From positions 1 to 64,000 of the IMG/VR virus record IMGVR_UViG_3300021963_000092: 64,000 nt of DNA, one strand, 5' to 3'. The translations under genes and the position numbers were made by a program. The notes under the pieces were generated by a model. That model did not search any database, had not been told where the DNA came from, and saw only the letters and a list, made by a program, of their open reading frames with translations. Positions 42,622 to 51,490 of the stretch are shown here, one piece after another. Numbering within the stretch: position 1 is the stretch's first letter; each line of letters starts with the position of its first letter. Source of the stretch: a virus.

Positions 42622-43994
42622 ACATAAACAACCTACAAGTACAGTTTCAATCTGCTGTTGAGAGTGCCAATACATTGGCTGCAGCGGATAACGTTAATTC
42701 TACCATGTACTATATTGAGCTTGCTAAGGCAGCTCAAACTTTCAACATGGGTCAAATTAGAACAATAGATCAAACCTGCAATTTACCCAACGTTTCAGTA
42801 CATGAAGGTTGGCTGTACTTTGTGCAGAATGTAGATCGTTTATATTTTAGTAACGGTAATGTTTGGTCACAAGTTTCACCTGATCCTGTTTATAATAATG
42901 TTGCATATGCTTGGGGTAGAAATAATTGCGGTCAGTTAGGAGATAATACTGTTGTTAGTAAATCATCACCGGTATCAGTAGTGGGAGGAGTTACTAGCTG
43001 GTGTCAAGTAAGCGCTGGTTATAACCACACGCTAGCAGTCAGAACTAACGGTACAGCATGGGGATGGGGTAACGGTGTCGGAGGTAGACTAGGGGATAAT
43101 ACTGAAGTAGCTAAATCCTCGCCCGTATCAGTGGTCGGGGGGTTTACAGACTGGTGTCAGGTTTCTGCTGGTAATTTTACCAGTCTAGGTGTAAGATCTA
43201 ACGGTACTGCTTGGGGATGGGGTTATCGTGATAATGGGGGTTTAGGTAATAATACCGGTTCCGGTGCTGTTGTTTTATCCCCTGTTTCCGTTGTAGGGGG
43301 CTTTACCGATTGGTGTCAAGTTGCCGCGACACCGAGCGGACCCGGAAGAGGTCATGGTGTAAAACAAGATGGTACACTTTGGTCGTGGGGATATAACGGT
43401 CAGGGTCAATTAGGGGACAATACTAATGTTAATAAATCATCGCCGGTATCAGTAGTAGGGGGATTTACTAATTGGTGTCAGGTGAGCACAGGTTATTTTA
43501 CTGCCGCTGTAAGACAAGACGGTACTCTTTATGCATGGGGAGATAATACGGCTGGTAGATTAGGTGATAATACAATAGTAAGTAAGAGATCGCCCGTGTC
43601 TGTTGTAGGTGGTTTTACTGATTGGTGTCAAGTCAGCGCCAGTACGCATGCTTTAGCGGTGAGAACTAATGGAACAGCATGGTCATGGGGTTGCGGAACC
43701 TCAGGTAGGCTAGGTAATAATTGTACTACTAATAGATCATCCCCTGTTTCCGTAGTAGGGGGCTTTACCGATTGGTGTCAAGTTTCCGCTGGCTATAGAA
43801 AAAGTATGGGGTTAAGACAAAACGGTACTGTATGGTCATGGGGGGAGTCATATAATGGTAGTCTAGGAGATAATGGTACTAGCAACCAATCCTCGCCAGT
43901 CTCTGTTGTAGGTGGTTTTACTGACTGGGCGATCATCAGCGACCCCCAACATTACTACCATGCGCTAGCAATAAGAAGCACACGAATATCATAA
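42618..43994 (+). CDS. RCC1-like seven-bladed propeller protein, copy 3
   Basis: 458 residues. The N-terminal domain (about 1-95) has a helix-rich start (TMYYIELAKAAQTF) before the shared sheet (GWLYFVQNVDRLYFSNGNVW). Seven blades: YAWGRN, WGWGNG, WGWGYR, WSWGYN, YAWGDN, WSWGCG, WSWGES. Blade 4 has a longer loop (AATPSGPGRGHGVKQ). Ends HALAIRSTRIS, the closing strand. A late promoter box follows the stop. Confidence 0.85.
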   Translation: MNINNLQVQFQSAVESANTLAAADNVNSTMYYIELAKAAQTFNMGQIRTIDQTCNLPNVSVHEGWLYFVQNVDRLYFSNGNVWSQVSPDPVYNNVAYAWGRNNCGQLGDNTVVSKSSPVSVVGGVTSWCQVSAGYNHTLAVRTNGTAWGWGNGVGGRLGDNTEVAKSSPVSVVGGFTDWCQVSAGNFTSLGVRSNGTAWGWGYRDNGGLGNNTGSGAVVLSPVSVVGGFTDWCQVAATPSGPGRGHGVKQDGTLWSWGYNGQGQLGDNTNVNKSSPVSVVGGFTNWCQVSTGYFTAAVRQDGTLYAWGDNTAGRLGDNTIVSKRSPVSVVGGFTDWCQVSASTHALAVRTNGTAWSWGCGTSGRLGNNCTTNRSSPVSVVGGFTDWCQVSAGYRKSMGLRQNGTVWSWGESYNGSLGDNGTSNQSSPVSVVGGFTDWAIISDPQHYYHALAIRSTRIS

Positions 43995-44003
43995 TAAACA
44001 CTA

Positions 44004-44011
44004 AATAAATA
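44004..44011 (+). promoter_or_regulatory. Late promoter box AATAAATA
   Basis: NATAAATA match in the 35-base gap before ATG 44030, with AGGAGA between. Splits the propeller series into two transcription groups. Confidence 0.55.
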
Positions 44012-44029
44012 ATATCAGGAGATAAAAAC

Positions 44030-44653
44030 ATGTATGCGGTAATTTATGACAATAGAGTGCTGGTGGGTCCAATGAATTGGAATCGCGGCATGTTTCAAGG
44101 TACATTAGAGCGTCAAGGTATACAGTACCCCCTACCAAGAACTGCCCCAGATACCCTACCATTAATAATTAATGATCATGCTAAAATCATGAGTGTAGAT
44201 GAAGTTAGACCGGAAATGAATCCGCTTGTAGAATACTACTATGGCCCGCTTTGGAACATTACTGATGATGTGGTCATAGCTAATTACGAAGTTCATGACT
44301 CACCGATTGATTCTATGAGATACAATTTAAAACAAGTTGCAGCTCAAGAAAGATATAAAAGAGAAGTTTTAGGTACAACAGCAACAATTCAAGATAAGAC
44401 AGTGACTATTGATACCAATCGAGGGGCGCGTGATATCTTTGTTCAAAAATACTTACTAATGGCTAATAGTGATACTGTAAATTGGAAATTTCCTGAAGGT
44501 TGGCTAACTTTGACCAAGCAAGAGCTAGGATTAGTTGTACAAGCAGGTAATCAGTATATTCAATCTTGCTTTGATTGGGAGTTAAATATCTCAGATCAAA
44601 TAGATACTGCTGATACTAAAGAAGAATTGTTGGCCATCACCATAGTTGAGTAA
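44030..44653 (+). CDS. Fibre-assembly-like protein (DUF4376 style)
   Basis: 207 residues. Unlike its neighbours it is not a propeller. The N-terminus MYAVIYDNRVLVGPMNWNRGMFQ is followed by a region with a helix (RYNLKQVAAQERYKREV). The C-terminus FVQKYLLMANSD, WKFPEGWLTLTKQELGLVVQAGNQYIQSCFDWE resembles DUF4376-type proteins encoded beside phage fibres. It may be a chaperone or a shared adaptor for the propellers. It has its own late promoter box and a strong AGGAGA site. Confidence 0.55.
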   Translation: MYAVIYDNRVLVGPMNWNRGMFQGTLERQGIQYPLPRTAPDTLPLIINDHAKIMSVDEVRPEMNPLVEYYYGPLWNITDDVVIANYEVHDSPIDSMRYNLKQVAAQERYKREVLGTTATIQDKTVTIDTNRGARDIFVQKYLLMANSDTVNWKFPEGWLTLTKQELGLVVQAGNQYIQSCFDWELNISDQIDTADTKEELLAITIVE

Positions 44654-44655
44654 TT

Positions 44656-46059
44656 ATGCCAACGGTAAATGCTAGCTGTATATTATCTAAATTAAATACT
44701 CAATTATGCAGACCGTATAATCTGGTGGATTATACCCCTGACGATATTCTAGCGTATGCTTTGTCTGGTAACAACTTAAACGACATCAGTATTATCACTG
44801 CTGCAGATAAGTATAGTTTACCGTATCTTTATTATGGTAGTAATATATTACCCGATGGAATGGTATATTATGTTGAATCGTTAGGTATTATTGCTGTAAG
44901 TTCAGGTAATACTTGGCTTGCGCTGGATGGTACAGTTTTAAGAACAGACGCGCAATACAATAATGCAGTTTGGGCGTGGGGTTGTAATAGTGTAGGGCAG
45001 TTCGGAGATAATTGTACAGAATCGAGGTCGTCACCTGTTTCCACAATAGGAGGATTTACCGATTGGGGTCAAGTGAGCGCAGGTTGTCAGCATACGCTTG
45101 GTTTACGTAATAATGGGGTCCTTTATGCTTGGGGGTCTGGAGAAGCTGGTAGATTAGGTAACAATTGTACTACTAGTAGATCCTCTCCTGTATCTGTAGT
45201 AGGAGGATTCACTGACTGGTGTAATATTAGTGCAGGGCATAGATTTTCTGTTGGTATACGGCAGAACGGTACTGCTTGGGGATGGGGGTATAACTATCAG
45301 GGGGCATTGGGGGACAATACTAATGCTAATAAATCATCGCCAGTTTCAGTAGTAGGTGGGTTTACCGATTGGTGTCAAATTTCAGGTAACAGAACCGGTA
45401 CCTCCAACAGAAACACCACATTAGCCGTAAGACAGAACGGTACAGCATGGGGGTGGGGGTTAAACGATCGAGGGCAGTTAGGCGATGGTACGACAACTAG
45501 TCGTCGATCCCCTGTTTCCGTAACAGGGGGGATTTTTAACTGGTGTCAGGTATCAGCAGGTGCCCAGCATTCTTTAGGTTTAATTCAAACCGGGGTCCTT
45601 TATGCATGGGGGTATGGGAGTTCAGGTAGGCTGGGTAATAATAACACAGTAAGTTGCTTATCCCCTGTTACAGTGGTAGGTGGTTTTACTGACTGGTGTA
45701 ATATTAGCGCTGGCTATGATCATTCAGCAGCAGTGAGAACTAACGGTACCCTTTGGACATGGGGAGCAAGTGGTTCGGGTCAGTTAGGAAATAATTGCAG
45801 TCCATACGGGACGAATCGCTCATCCCCGGTTTCCGTGGTAGGGGGATTTACTAACTGGGGTCAGGTATCTGCCGGCTGCCGATATAATATAGCTGTACAA
45901 CAAGGGGGGACTGCCTGGGCGTGGGGAAATAATGACTACGGCCAACTCGGTACAAACAATAATACCAGCAGGTCCTCACCTGTATCAGTTGTAGGTATCA
46001 ATAACTGGTTTCAAGTAACCACCGGTGGTAGACTTAGCGTAGGAATTACATTCGATTAA
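44656..46059 (+). CDS. RCC1-like seven-bladed propeller protein, copy 4
   Basis: 467 residues, the longest copy. The N-terminal domain (about 1-103) is the most divergent. Seven blades: WAWGCN, YAWGSG, WGWGYN, WGWGLN, YAWGYG, WTWGAS, WAWGNN. Several blade loops differ (GGIFNWCQ, VTVVGGFTD), and the last blade has GINNWFQ. Ends in SVGITFD. Starts two bases after the previous stop. Confidence 0.85.
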   Translation: MPTVNASCILSKLNTQLCRPYNLVDYTPDDILAYALSGNNLNDISIITAADKYSLPYLYYGSNILPDGMVYYVESLGIIAVSSGNTWLALDGTVLRTDAQYNNAVWAWGCNSVGQFGDNCTESRSSPVSTIGGFTDWGQVSAGCQHTLGLRNNGVLYAWGSGEAGRLGNNCTTSRSSPVSVVGGFTDWCNISAGHRFSVGIRQNGTAWGWGYNYQGALGDNTNANKSSPVSVVGGFTDWCQISGNRTGTSNRNTTLAVRQNGTAWGWGLNDRGQLGDGTTTSRRSPVSVTGGIFNWCQVSAGAQHSLGLIQTGVLYAWGYGSSGRLGNNNTVSCLSPVTVVGGFTDWCNISAGYDHSAAVRTNGTLWTWGASGSGQLGNNCSPYGTNRSSPVSVVGGFTNWGQVSAGCRYNIAVQQGGTAWAWGNNDYGQLGTNNNTSRSSPVSVVGINNWFQVTTGGRLSVGITFD

Positions 46060-46061
46060 AT

Positions 46062-47417
46062 ATGATTAATACTCAACCGCTTATAGATAAAATATGCAGC
46101 CTGCTATGCGCAGGAGGCTTAACCTCTTTGCAGTGCTGCCAAGCAGAAAACGCACTTACTATTCTGTGCCAGCCAGTTTTTAAAGTTTCTACTTGCACCA
46201 ATCTACCTAACGCTACTACTTATAATGGTAGAATGGTATATGTGGATGATGAAAACAAATATTACTACGCTGTTCAAGGGGCGTGGAACAGCGATTTTTC
46301 AACCTTTTCGCATGCGGTAAGCTGTCAGGCATATGTATGGGGACGTAACTATAATGGTGTGTTAGGAGATAATACTACTGTAAATAAATCTTCGCCAATT
46401 TCCGTATTAGGAGGCTTTACCGATTGGCGTCAGGTGTCAGCCGGTTATCAACACTCTTTAGGGTTAAGAACTAATGGTGTGTTGTATGCTTGGGGATGCA
46501 ATGGCCAGGGGCGATTAGGTGATAATTGTACTACTAACAGATCATCACCGGTTTCTGTTGTAGGATTTACTGACTGGTGTCAAGCGGCCGCCGGGAGAAA
46601 TTCTACTTTAGCAGTAAGAACTAATGGTTCGGCTTGGGCTTGGGGTAGTAACGAAAGTGGTCAACTAGGTGATAATACTACTGTTAGCAAATCCTCGCCT
46701 GTATCAGTTGTGGGTGGCTTCACCGACTGGTGTCAAATAAGTTCTGGTTACAAGTATTCTTTAGCATTAAGATCAGGCGGGACCCTCTGGGCTTGGGGGT
46801 ATAACGGTTCGGGTCGATTAGGTGATAATAGTGCTACTAATAGATCATCACCGGTTTCTGTGGTAGGAGGATTTACTGACTGGTGTAATATTAGCGCTGG
46901 CCATACGCATTCAGCAGCAGTAAGAACAAATGGGACTGCCTTTGCCTGGGGGCGTAATAATTACTGGCAGATAGGTAACGGGGGTAACACTAGTGCCTCA
47001 TCTCCTACCCAGGTGTCAACATATACTGATTGGATTCAGGTTAGCGCGGGTAATAATTTTACGTTAGGGGTAAGATCAAACGGGACTGCCTGGGGATGGG
47101 GATCCACGCGTTACGGTCAGATAGGTGTTAATAAAGGGGGTAATTATTGTTGTATTACCCCTGCTTCAATAGTAGGTGGTTTCACCGATTGGTGTCGGGC
47201 TTCAGCAGGCTTTCGGCATTCCCTGGGGGTTCGAACCAATGGTACAGCTTGGGCTTGGGGGGATAATAATTACGGTCAGTTGGGGAATAATGCTACAGGA
47301 GATTTATCATCTCCTGTTTCTGTTGTAGGTGGTTTTACTAACTGGGCCCAAGTTAGTGCGGGTCGAAGATTCTCACTAGGCAGAACAATAGCAACAGTCC
47401 CACTGCAGAGTATATAA
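46062..47417 (+). CDS. RCC1-like seven-bladed propeller protein, copy 5
   Basis: 451 residues. Cysteine-rich N-terminal domain (about 1-89; SLLCAGG, LQCCQAEN). Seven blades: YVWGRN, YAWGCN, WAWGSN, WAWGYN, FAWGRN, WGWGST, WAWGDN. Its adjacent blades 3 and 4 contain an 84-base stretch identical to copy 6 and a 58-base stretch identical to copy 2, i.e. a mosaic of two other copies. Blade 6 lacks the standard SSP loop. Confidence 0.85.
   Translation: MINTQPLIDKICSLLCAGGLTSLQCCQAENALTILCQPVFKVSTCTNLPNATTYNGRMVYVDDENKYYYAVQGAWNSDFSTFSHAVSCQAYVWGRNYNGVLGDNTTVNKSSPISVLGGFTDWRQVSAGYQHSLGLRTNGVLYAWGCNGQGRLGDNCTTNRSSPVSVVGFTDWCQAAAGRNSTLAVRTNGSAWAWGSNESGQLGDNTTVSKSSPVSVVGGFTDWCQISSGYKYSLALRSGGTLWAWGYNGSGRLGDNSATNRSSPVSVVGGFTDWCNISAGHTHSAAVRTNGTAFAWGRNNYWQIGNGGNTSASSPTQVSTYTDWIQVSAGNNFTLGVRSNGTAWGWGSTRYGQIGVNKGGNYCCITPASIVGGFTDWCRASAGFRHSLGVRTNGTAWAWGDNNYGQLGNNATGDLSSPVSVVGGFTNWAQVSAGRRFSLGRTIATVPLQSI
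46659..46742 (+). repeat. 84-base exact match to RCC1 copy 6
   Basis: Identical to 48184-48267, including silent sites that differ among other blades. Lies in blade 3 here, blade 4 there. Confidence 0.92.
46766..46823 (+). repeat. 58-base exact match to RCC1 copy 2
   Basis: Identical to 42288-42345. Only 23 bases separate it from the patch shared with copy 6. Confidence 0.9.
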
Positions 47418-47418
47418 A

Positions 47419-48768
47419 ATGCCAACACTCAGTGAAATTCAAACTTGTATAACAAATTTAACAGCCAACTCTGAAGTAACCGAGATGGTTGTACTCGCTG
47501 CTGAAACTAGCAATGCTACTACTAATCGTTCAATAGTAGTGTCTGATACGGGTGATTTACCTGATCAAGCTACTAATAGTATTTCAGTAGGTACAGTAAT
47601 ATTTGTACAATCTCTCTGTATACCGGTAGTAGCCGGTGCTGGTTGTTGGATGTCTCTAGACAACCGTATTTTACGACAGGACTGTACGTCAGGTCAAGCG
47701 TGGGGGTGGGGTGACAATTATCGAGGCAAACTCGGGTTGGGCGATGTTAATGATAGATCCTCCCCCGTTTCGGTTGCAGGTGGTTTTACTGACTGGTATG
47801 ATATAAGCGCCGGTGTTAATCATTCATTGGCAGTTAGAAATAACGGCACCGCATGGAGTTGGGGGCAGTATGGTAGCGGAAATTTAGGTGATAATTGTAA
47901 TTTACATAGATCCTCCCCAGTCTCCGTAGTAGGAGGTTTTACCGATTGGTGTCAGGTATCTGCATTCTGTCATTCCTTAGGTTTAAGAGAGAATGGTACT
48001 CTTTGGGCATGGGGGTTTGGTAATTATGGTGTGTTAGGTAATAACAGTACTAATATACCACGATCATCCCCGGTTTCTGTGGTAGGAGGGTTTACTGACT
48101 GGTGTCAAGTAAGTGCCGGATTTAAGTTTTCCCTTGCACTAAGAACTAATGGTACGGTGTGGAGTTGGGGTTGTGCTACTGACGGTCAACTAGGTGATAA
48201 TACTACTGTTAGCAAATCCTCGCCTGTATCAGTTGTGGGTGGCTTCACCGACTGGTGTCAAATAAGTGCTGGCGGTGGTCATTCATTAGCCGTAAGACAG
48301 AACGGTACAGCATGGGGGTGGGGAAGGAATAACTGCGGACAGATAGGCGATAATACAACTACTAGCCGCTCATCACCTGTATCTATCATAGGAGGCTTTA
48401 GTAATTGGAGTCAAGTAAGTGCTGGGTATTGTCATTCGCTAGGTATTGTAGGTAATAGTAGCCTACTGGCCTGGGGTCGTAATGCCAATGGTCAGTTAGG
48501 GGATAATAGTGCTACTGATAGAACATCACCGGTTTCCGTGGTAGGAGGATTTACTGACTGGTGTCAAATAAGCGCAGGTAAATACGGTCATTCGTTAGCA
48601 GTAAGACGAAATGGAACAGCTTGGGCTTGGGGTAATAACGCCGACGGTATGTTAGGGGAAAACCAGTCATCATCAAGATCATCGCCCGTTTCTGTCGTAG
48701 GGGGTTCTGTTGGCTGGTACGAAGTAAGTGCTGGAAGATTACACTCACTTGGTATTCAAAAGTATTGA
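47419..48768 (+). CDS. RCC1-like seven-bladed propeller protein, copy 6
   Basis: 449 residues, N-terminal domain about 1-92. Seven blades: WGWGDN, WSWGQY, WAWGFG, WSWGCA, WGWGRN, LAWGRN, WAWGNN. Blade 4 carries the 84-base patch shared with copy 5. Ends LHSLGIQKY, the closing strand. The -35 of a sigma-70-like promoter overlaps its stop codon, marking the end of the fibre series. Confidence 0.85.
   Translation: MPTLSEIQTCITNLTANSEVTEMVVLAAETSNATTNRSIVVSDTGDLPDQATNSISVGTVIFVQSLCIPVVAGAGCWMSLDNRILRQDCTSGQAWGWGDNYRGKLGLGDVNDRSSPVSVAGGFTDWYDISAGVNHSLAVRNNGTAWSWGQYGSGNLGDNCNLHRSSPVSVVGGFTDWCQVSAFCHSLGLRENGTLWAWGFGNYGVLGNNSTNIPRSSPVSVVGGFTDWCQVSAGFKFSLALRTNGTVWSWGCATDGQLGDNTTVSKSSPVSVVGGFTDWCQISAGGGHSLAVRQNGTAWGWGRNNCGQIGDNTTTSRSSPVSIIGGFSNWSQVSAGYCHSLGIVGNSSLLAWGRNANGQLGDNSATDRTSPVSVVGGFTDWCQISAGKYGHSLAVRRNGTAWAWGNNADGMLGENQSSSRSSPVSVVGGSVGWYEVSAGRLHSLGIQKY
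48184..48267 (+). repeat. 84-base exact match to RCC1 copy 5
   Basis: Identical to 46659-46742; the first mismatches lie just outside both ends. Confidence 0.92.
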
Positions 48769-48793
48769 TTTTTAATAAAATATACTATATAAT
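48765..48793 (+). promoter_or_regulatory. Sigma-70-like promoter for the surface-chemistry cassette
   Basis: TTGATT at 48765-48770 and TATAAT at 48788-48793 with exactly 17 bases between; the -10 is perfect and the -35 matches four of six. Unlike the T4-type late boxes elsewhere, this is a host-type promoter. Start of transcription would be near 48800, before ATG 48824. Confidence 0.65.
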
Positions 48794-48823
48794 TTAATTT
48801 GTTATTTTTACTTGGATAAAATT

Positions 48824-49369
48824 ATGAAGATTAATATTGGTGCAGGGTCAACAAAAATTGAAGGTTTCGTAACCTGTGATTATGATGCTAGAGAAAATCC
48901 AGATTATTGTTTTAATTTAGAAAAAGATCCTTTCCCCTTCCCGGACAATTCCGTCGAAGTAGTTGTAGCCCATCATGTATTAGAGCATCTAGGAGAGGGC
49001 TACTTCCATTGCTTGCAAGAACTGTATCGAGTCTGCAAGCACGGTGCTACTATCGATATACGTGTACCCCATCATCGACACGATTACTTCTACGACGATC
49101 CCACTCATCGTAGACCAGTAACTGTTGGTGGTCTGCTTTTATTTAGTAAAAAACACAACAGACTGTGCGAAGAGCAGGGCGCTGCTTCTTCGAGATTAGG
49201 TTTTTATTTTGGTGTTGATTTTGAGATTTTAGACTGGAATTACATACCTTCTAAAGAATTTAAAGATCAGTTTGTAGGCATGCCGCGAAATGAAGTAGAA
49301 GCTTATTTAAAACAACATAATAATATTATTGAAGAATTGTGGGTGAAACTTGTCGTCATTAAAGAATAA
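48824..49369 (+). CDS. Class I SAM-dependent methyltransferase
   Basis: Start taken at ATG 48824 (MKINIGAGSTKIEGFV); an upstream TTG at 48812 is possible. 181 residues with motif I INIGAGST, CDYDARENPDYCFNLEKDPFPFPDNSVEVVVAHHVLEHL (motifs II-IV), and PHHRHDYFYDDPTHRRP. This is the pattern of methyltransferases found in polysaccharide and phage surface clusters. It would methylate a sugar or protein. First gene of the cassette. Confidence 0.8.
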   Translation: MKINIGAGSTKIEGFVTCDYDARENPDYCFNLEKDPFPFPDNSVEVVVAHHVLEHLGEGYFHCLQELYRVCKHGATIDIRVPHHRHDYFYDDPTHRRPVTVGGLLLFSKKHNRLCEEQGAASSRLGFYFGVDFEILDWNYIPSKEFKDQFVGMPRNEVEAYLKQHNNIIEELWVKLVVIKE

Positions 49370-50705
49370 AGAATTTAAGATCCAAGATTTAACTACTGTT
49401 GTAATGGATTTGCTTGGTAATGAAAAACGAAAAATCGTTTTTGAAATGCTTGAACATTACTTTAAGCGTGCAGATTCAGTAGAAGATTTTGATACACTTG
49501 GATATCTTTCCCTAAAAGCAGAGCATAGACCTCTTTACTTGAAATGTGCAGAGGCTGCTTACTCTAGAGCTGAAAACGCCGATCAACTTTACATTGCTCG
49601 CGCTAATTTATATAAAGCCTATAATGCATTGAATCAGCCGGAAAAAGCTCTTTTCTATATCGATCTTAATTTAAAATTAACCCCAGATGATTTTGAAACT
49701 CAAACACAAAGAGCATTTAATATAGCTTTAATGGGTGATAGAAAAACTTCCGAAGATTTGTTACTTTCTTTGGCTGAAAAACACCCTGAAAAAGCTGATG
49801 ATATGAAGAATGCTTTAAGCGGAAAGGTATTAAGAGAAGGAAGGATCGCTGAAGGTGTACTGGCGTTCATGGGCTCTATTAAACCTAAGAACGGAAGATT
49901 TGAAGATGCTTTAGGTATGACTAAATGGTCCGGTACAATTCAACCAGGCAGAATTATTTACGTTGATGGTGAGGGAGGTATTGGTGACGAGATAATTAAC
50001 ATAAGATTCTTTGATCATATTAAAGATCTAGGTATGAGACCAATATTATATTCTACTTGGTCAAAGTATAGAGAGGATACAGTTAGTCTGTTTCGTCGCA
50101 ACGGATATGAAGTAATAACTGAAACATACTCTATAGATAGAAGACAGCTATGGACTCCTATGATGAGCTTGCCTGGGTATCTTAATTTAACTGAGGATAA
50201 GCTTTGGCGAAAACCTTATCTTATCCCGGTAAGGAATCCTAAAAATAAAATCAATAGTGACAAATTTAAGATAGGTATTAAATGTTCCGGTAATCCATAT
50301 TTTTCCCAAGATGAATACCGCAAGATACCTCTTGAGTTGTTGCTCAGCTATATACCTGAGGGTGCAGAGGTTTATTACATTGATAAAGAAGATGGTCACC
50401 CAGGTTGTATTGACTTAGGCAGTAGAATTGATACTTGGGAGGATACTTTAGATTTTATTGATCAAATGGATTGTATTGTAAGCAGCTGCACCAGTTTAGT
50501 ACATGCAGCAGGAGCGATAGGAAAGACATGCTTTGTTGTTGTACCTATTGCTGAATACTATATCTGGTCCACTTCGCATAAAGGTACCACTACCCCTTGG
50601 TATGGTGACAATTTTCAAGTTCACAAACAAACTAAAGTGAGAGATTGGCACACACCGCTTAATAATGTTAAACAAGAAGTACTTAAATTAATGAGTAAAT
50701 TATGA
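49350..50705 (+). CDS. TPR-containing glycosyltransferase-like protein
   Basis: 451 residues if started at TTG 49350, overlapping the methyltransferase; ATG 49404 is an alternative but has no good site. Residues about 60-170 read as TPR-like helical repeats (KAYNALNQPEKALFYIDLNLKLTP). The C-terminal half contains IIYVDGEGGIGDEIINIRFF and DFIDQMDCIVSSCTSLVHAAGAIGK, the GT9/GT41-like sugar-nucleotide site. It could glycosylate protein or glycan on the phage or host surface. Confidence 0.75.
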   Translation: MSSLKNKEFKIQDLTTVVMDLLGNEKRKIVFEMLEHYFKRADSVEDFDTLGYLSLKAEHRPLYLKCAEAAYSRAENADQLYIARANLYKAYNALNQPEKALFYIDLNLKLTPDDFETQTQRAFNIALMGDRKTSEDLLLSLAEKHPEKADDMKNALSGKVLREGRIAEGVLAFMGSIKPKNGRFEDALGMTKWSGTIQPGRIIYVDGEGGIGDEIINIRFFDHIKDLGMRPILYSTWSKYREDTVSLFRRNGYEVITETYSIDRRQLWTPMMSLPGYLNLTEDKLWRKPYLIPVRNPKNKINSDKFKIGIKCSGNPYFSQDEYRKIPLELLLSYIPEGAEVYYIDKEDGHPGCIDLGSRIDTWEDTLDFIDQMDCIVSSCTSLVHAAGAIGKTCFVVVPIAEYYIWSTSHKGTTTPWYGDNFQVHKQTKVRDWHTPLNNVKQEVLKLMSKL

Positions 50706-51472
50706 AACAATATCATTTTATAACTGGCTTACCGCGATCAGGGTCAACCCTTCTTACCTCAATACTAAGACAGAACCCCCGCTTTCATTCCTCTATCACC
50801 GACCCTTTAGCTAATTTAGTAAAAGGGGTAATTGAGGCTACACAAGATAGCCCCGGGTCGAAAGCAGAGGTTCCTGTACAGCGAAGAAAAAATATAGTTG
50901 CCGGGTTGTTTGACGGTTTCTATCAAGATGTTGATAAGCCGATTATTTTTAATACTAATCGCGCTTGGACATATTTAACGGGTGTTATAAAAGATCTTTA
51001 CCCTAAATCTAAATTTATTGTATGTGTTAGAGATATTAACTGGGTCTTGGATAGTTTTGAACTAGCGCACAGACGCAATCCTTTCTCAACTAATACAGTA
51101 ACCGGGGGTCTTTCAGGTTCGGTTTATTCCAGAGCAGAATCCCTTTTTTCAGAAGCCGGTGTAGTAGGTTTTCCTTATGTGGGTATTAAGCAAGCAATAA
51201 CCGGTCTAGAAAAAAATTTACTTTTTATCTTAGAGTATGAGCAACTAGCTAAACAACCTGAGCAAATGTTAAAAGCCCTGTATAATTTTATTGATGAGCC
51301 TTATTTTCAGCATGATTTTAACAATGTAGAAGCAAGTTGGGATGAGTATGATCAGGAAATCGGTATAAAGCTACATGATGTAAGAAAGCGAGTAGAATTC
51401 AAGGCTAGGGATTTTATCCTACCCCCGGACATTTTAAATAAGTATCATGGTTTAGAAGTTTGGCGTAAATAA
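50702..51472 (+). CDS. Sulfotransferase, second copy
   Basis: 256 residues. PAPS-binding loop ITGLPRSGSTLL at residues 7-18 and 3'-phosphate motif FIVCVRDINWVLDSFELAHRR. It belongs to a different sulfotransferase branch from the one at 32.5 kb. A conserved ILEYEQLAKQPEQMLKALYNFI segment completes the domain. The 4-base overlap (ATGA) links it to the glycosyltransferase-like gene, so sulfation of a glycan product is plausible. Confidence 0.85.
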   Translation: MKQYHFITGLPRSGSTLLTSILRQNPRFHSSITDPLANLVKGVIEATQDSPGSKAEVPVQRRKNIVAGLFDGFYQDVDKPIIFNTNRAWTYLTGVIKDLYPKSKFIVCVRDINWVLDSFELAHRRNPFSTNTVTGGLSGSVYSRAESLFSEAGVVGFPYVGIKQAITGLEKNLLFILEYEQLAKQPEQMLKALYNFIDEPYFQHDFNNVEASWDEYDQEIGIKLHDVRKRVEFKARDFILPPDILNKYHGLEVWRK

Positions 51473-51490
51473 TGTTGAAATAATAAAGTC

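Noticed and set aside
39916-48768. Diversity-generating retroelement acting on the propellers
   Set aside because: No reverse transcriptase, no template/variable repeat pair with A-specific changes seen in the window. The shared patches are exact copies, not A-mutated.
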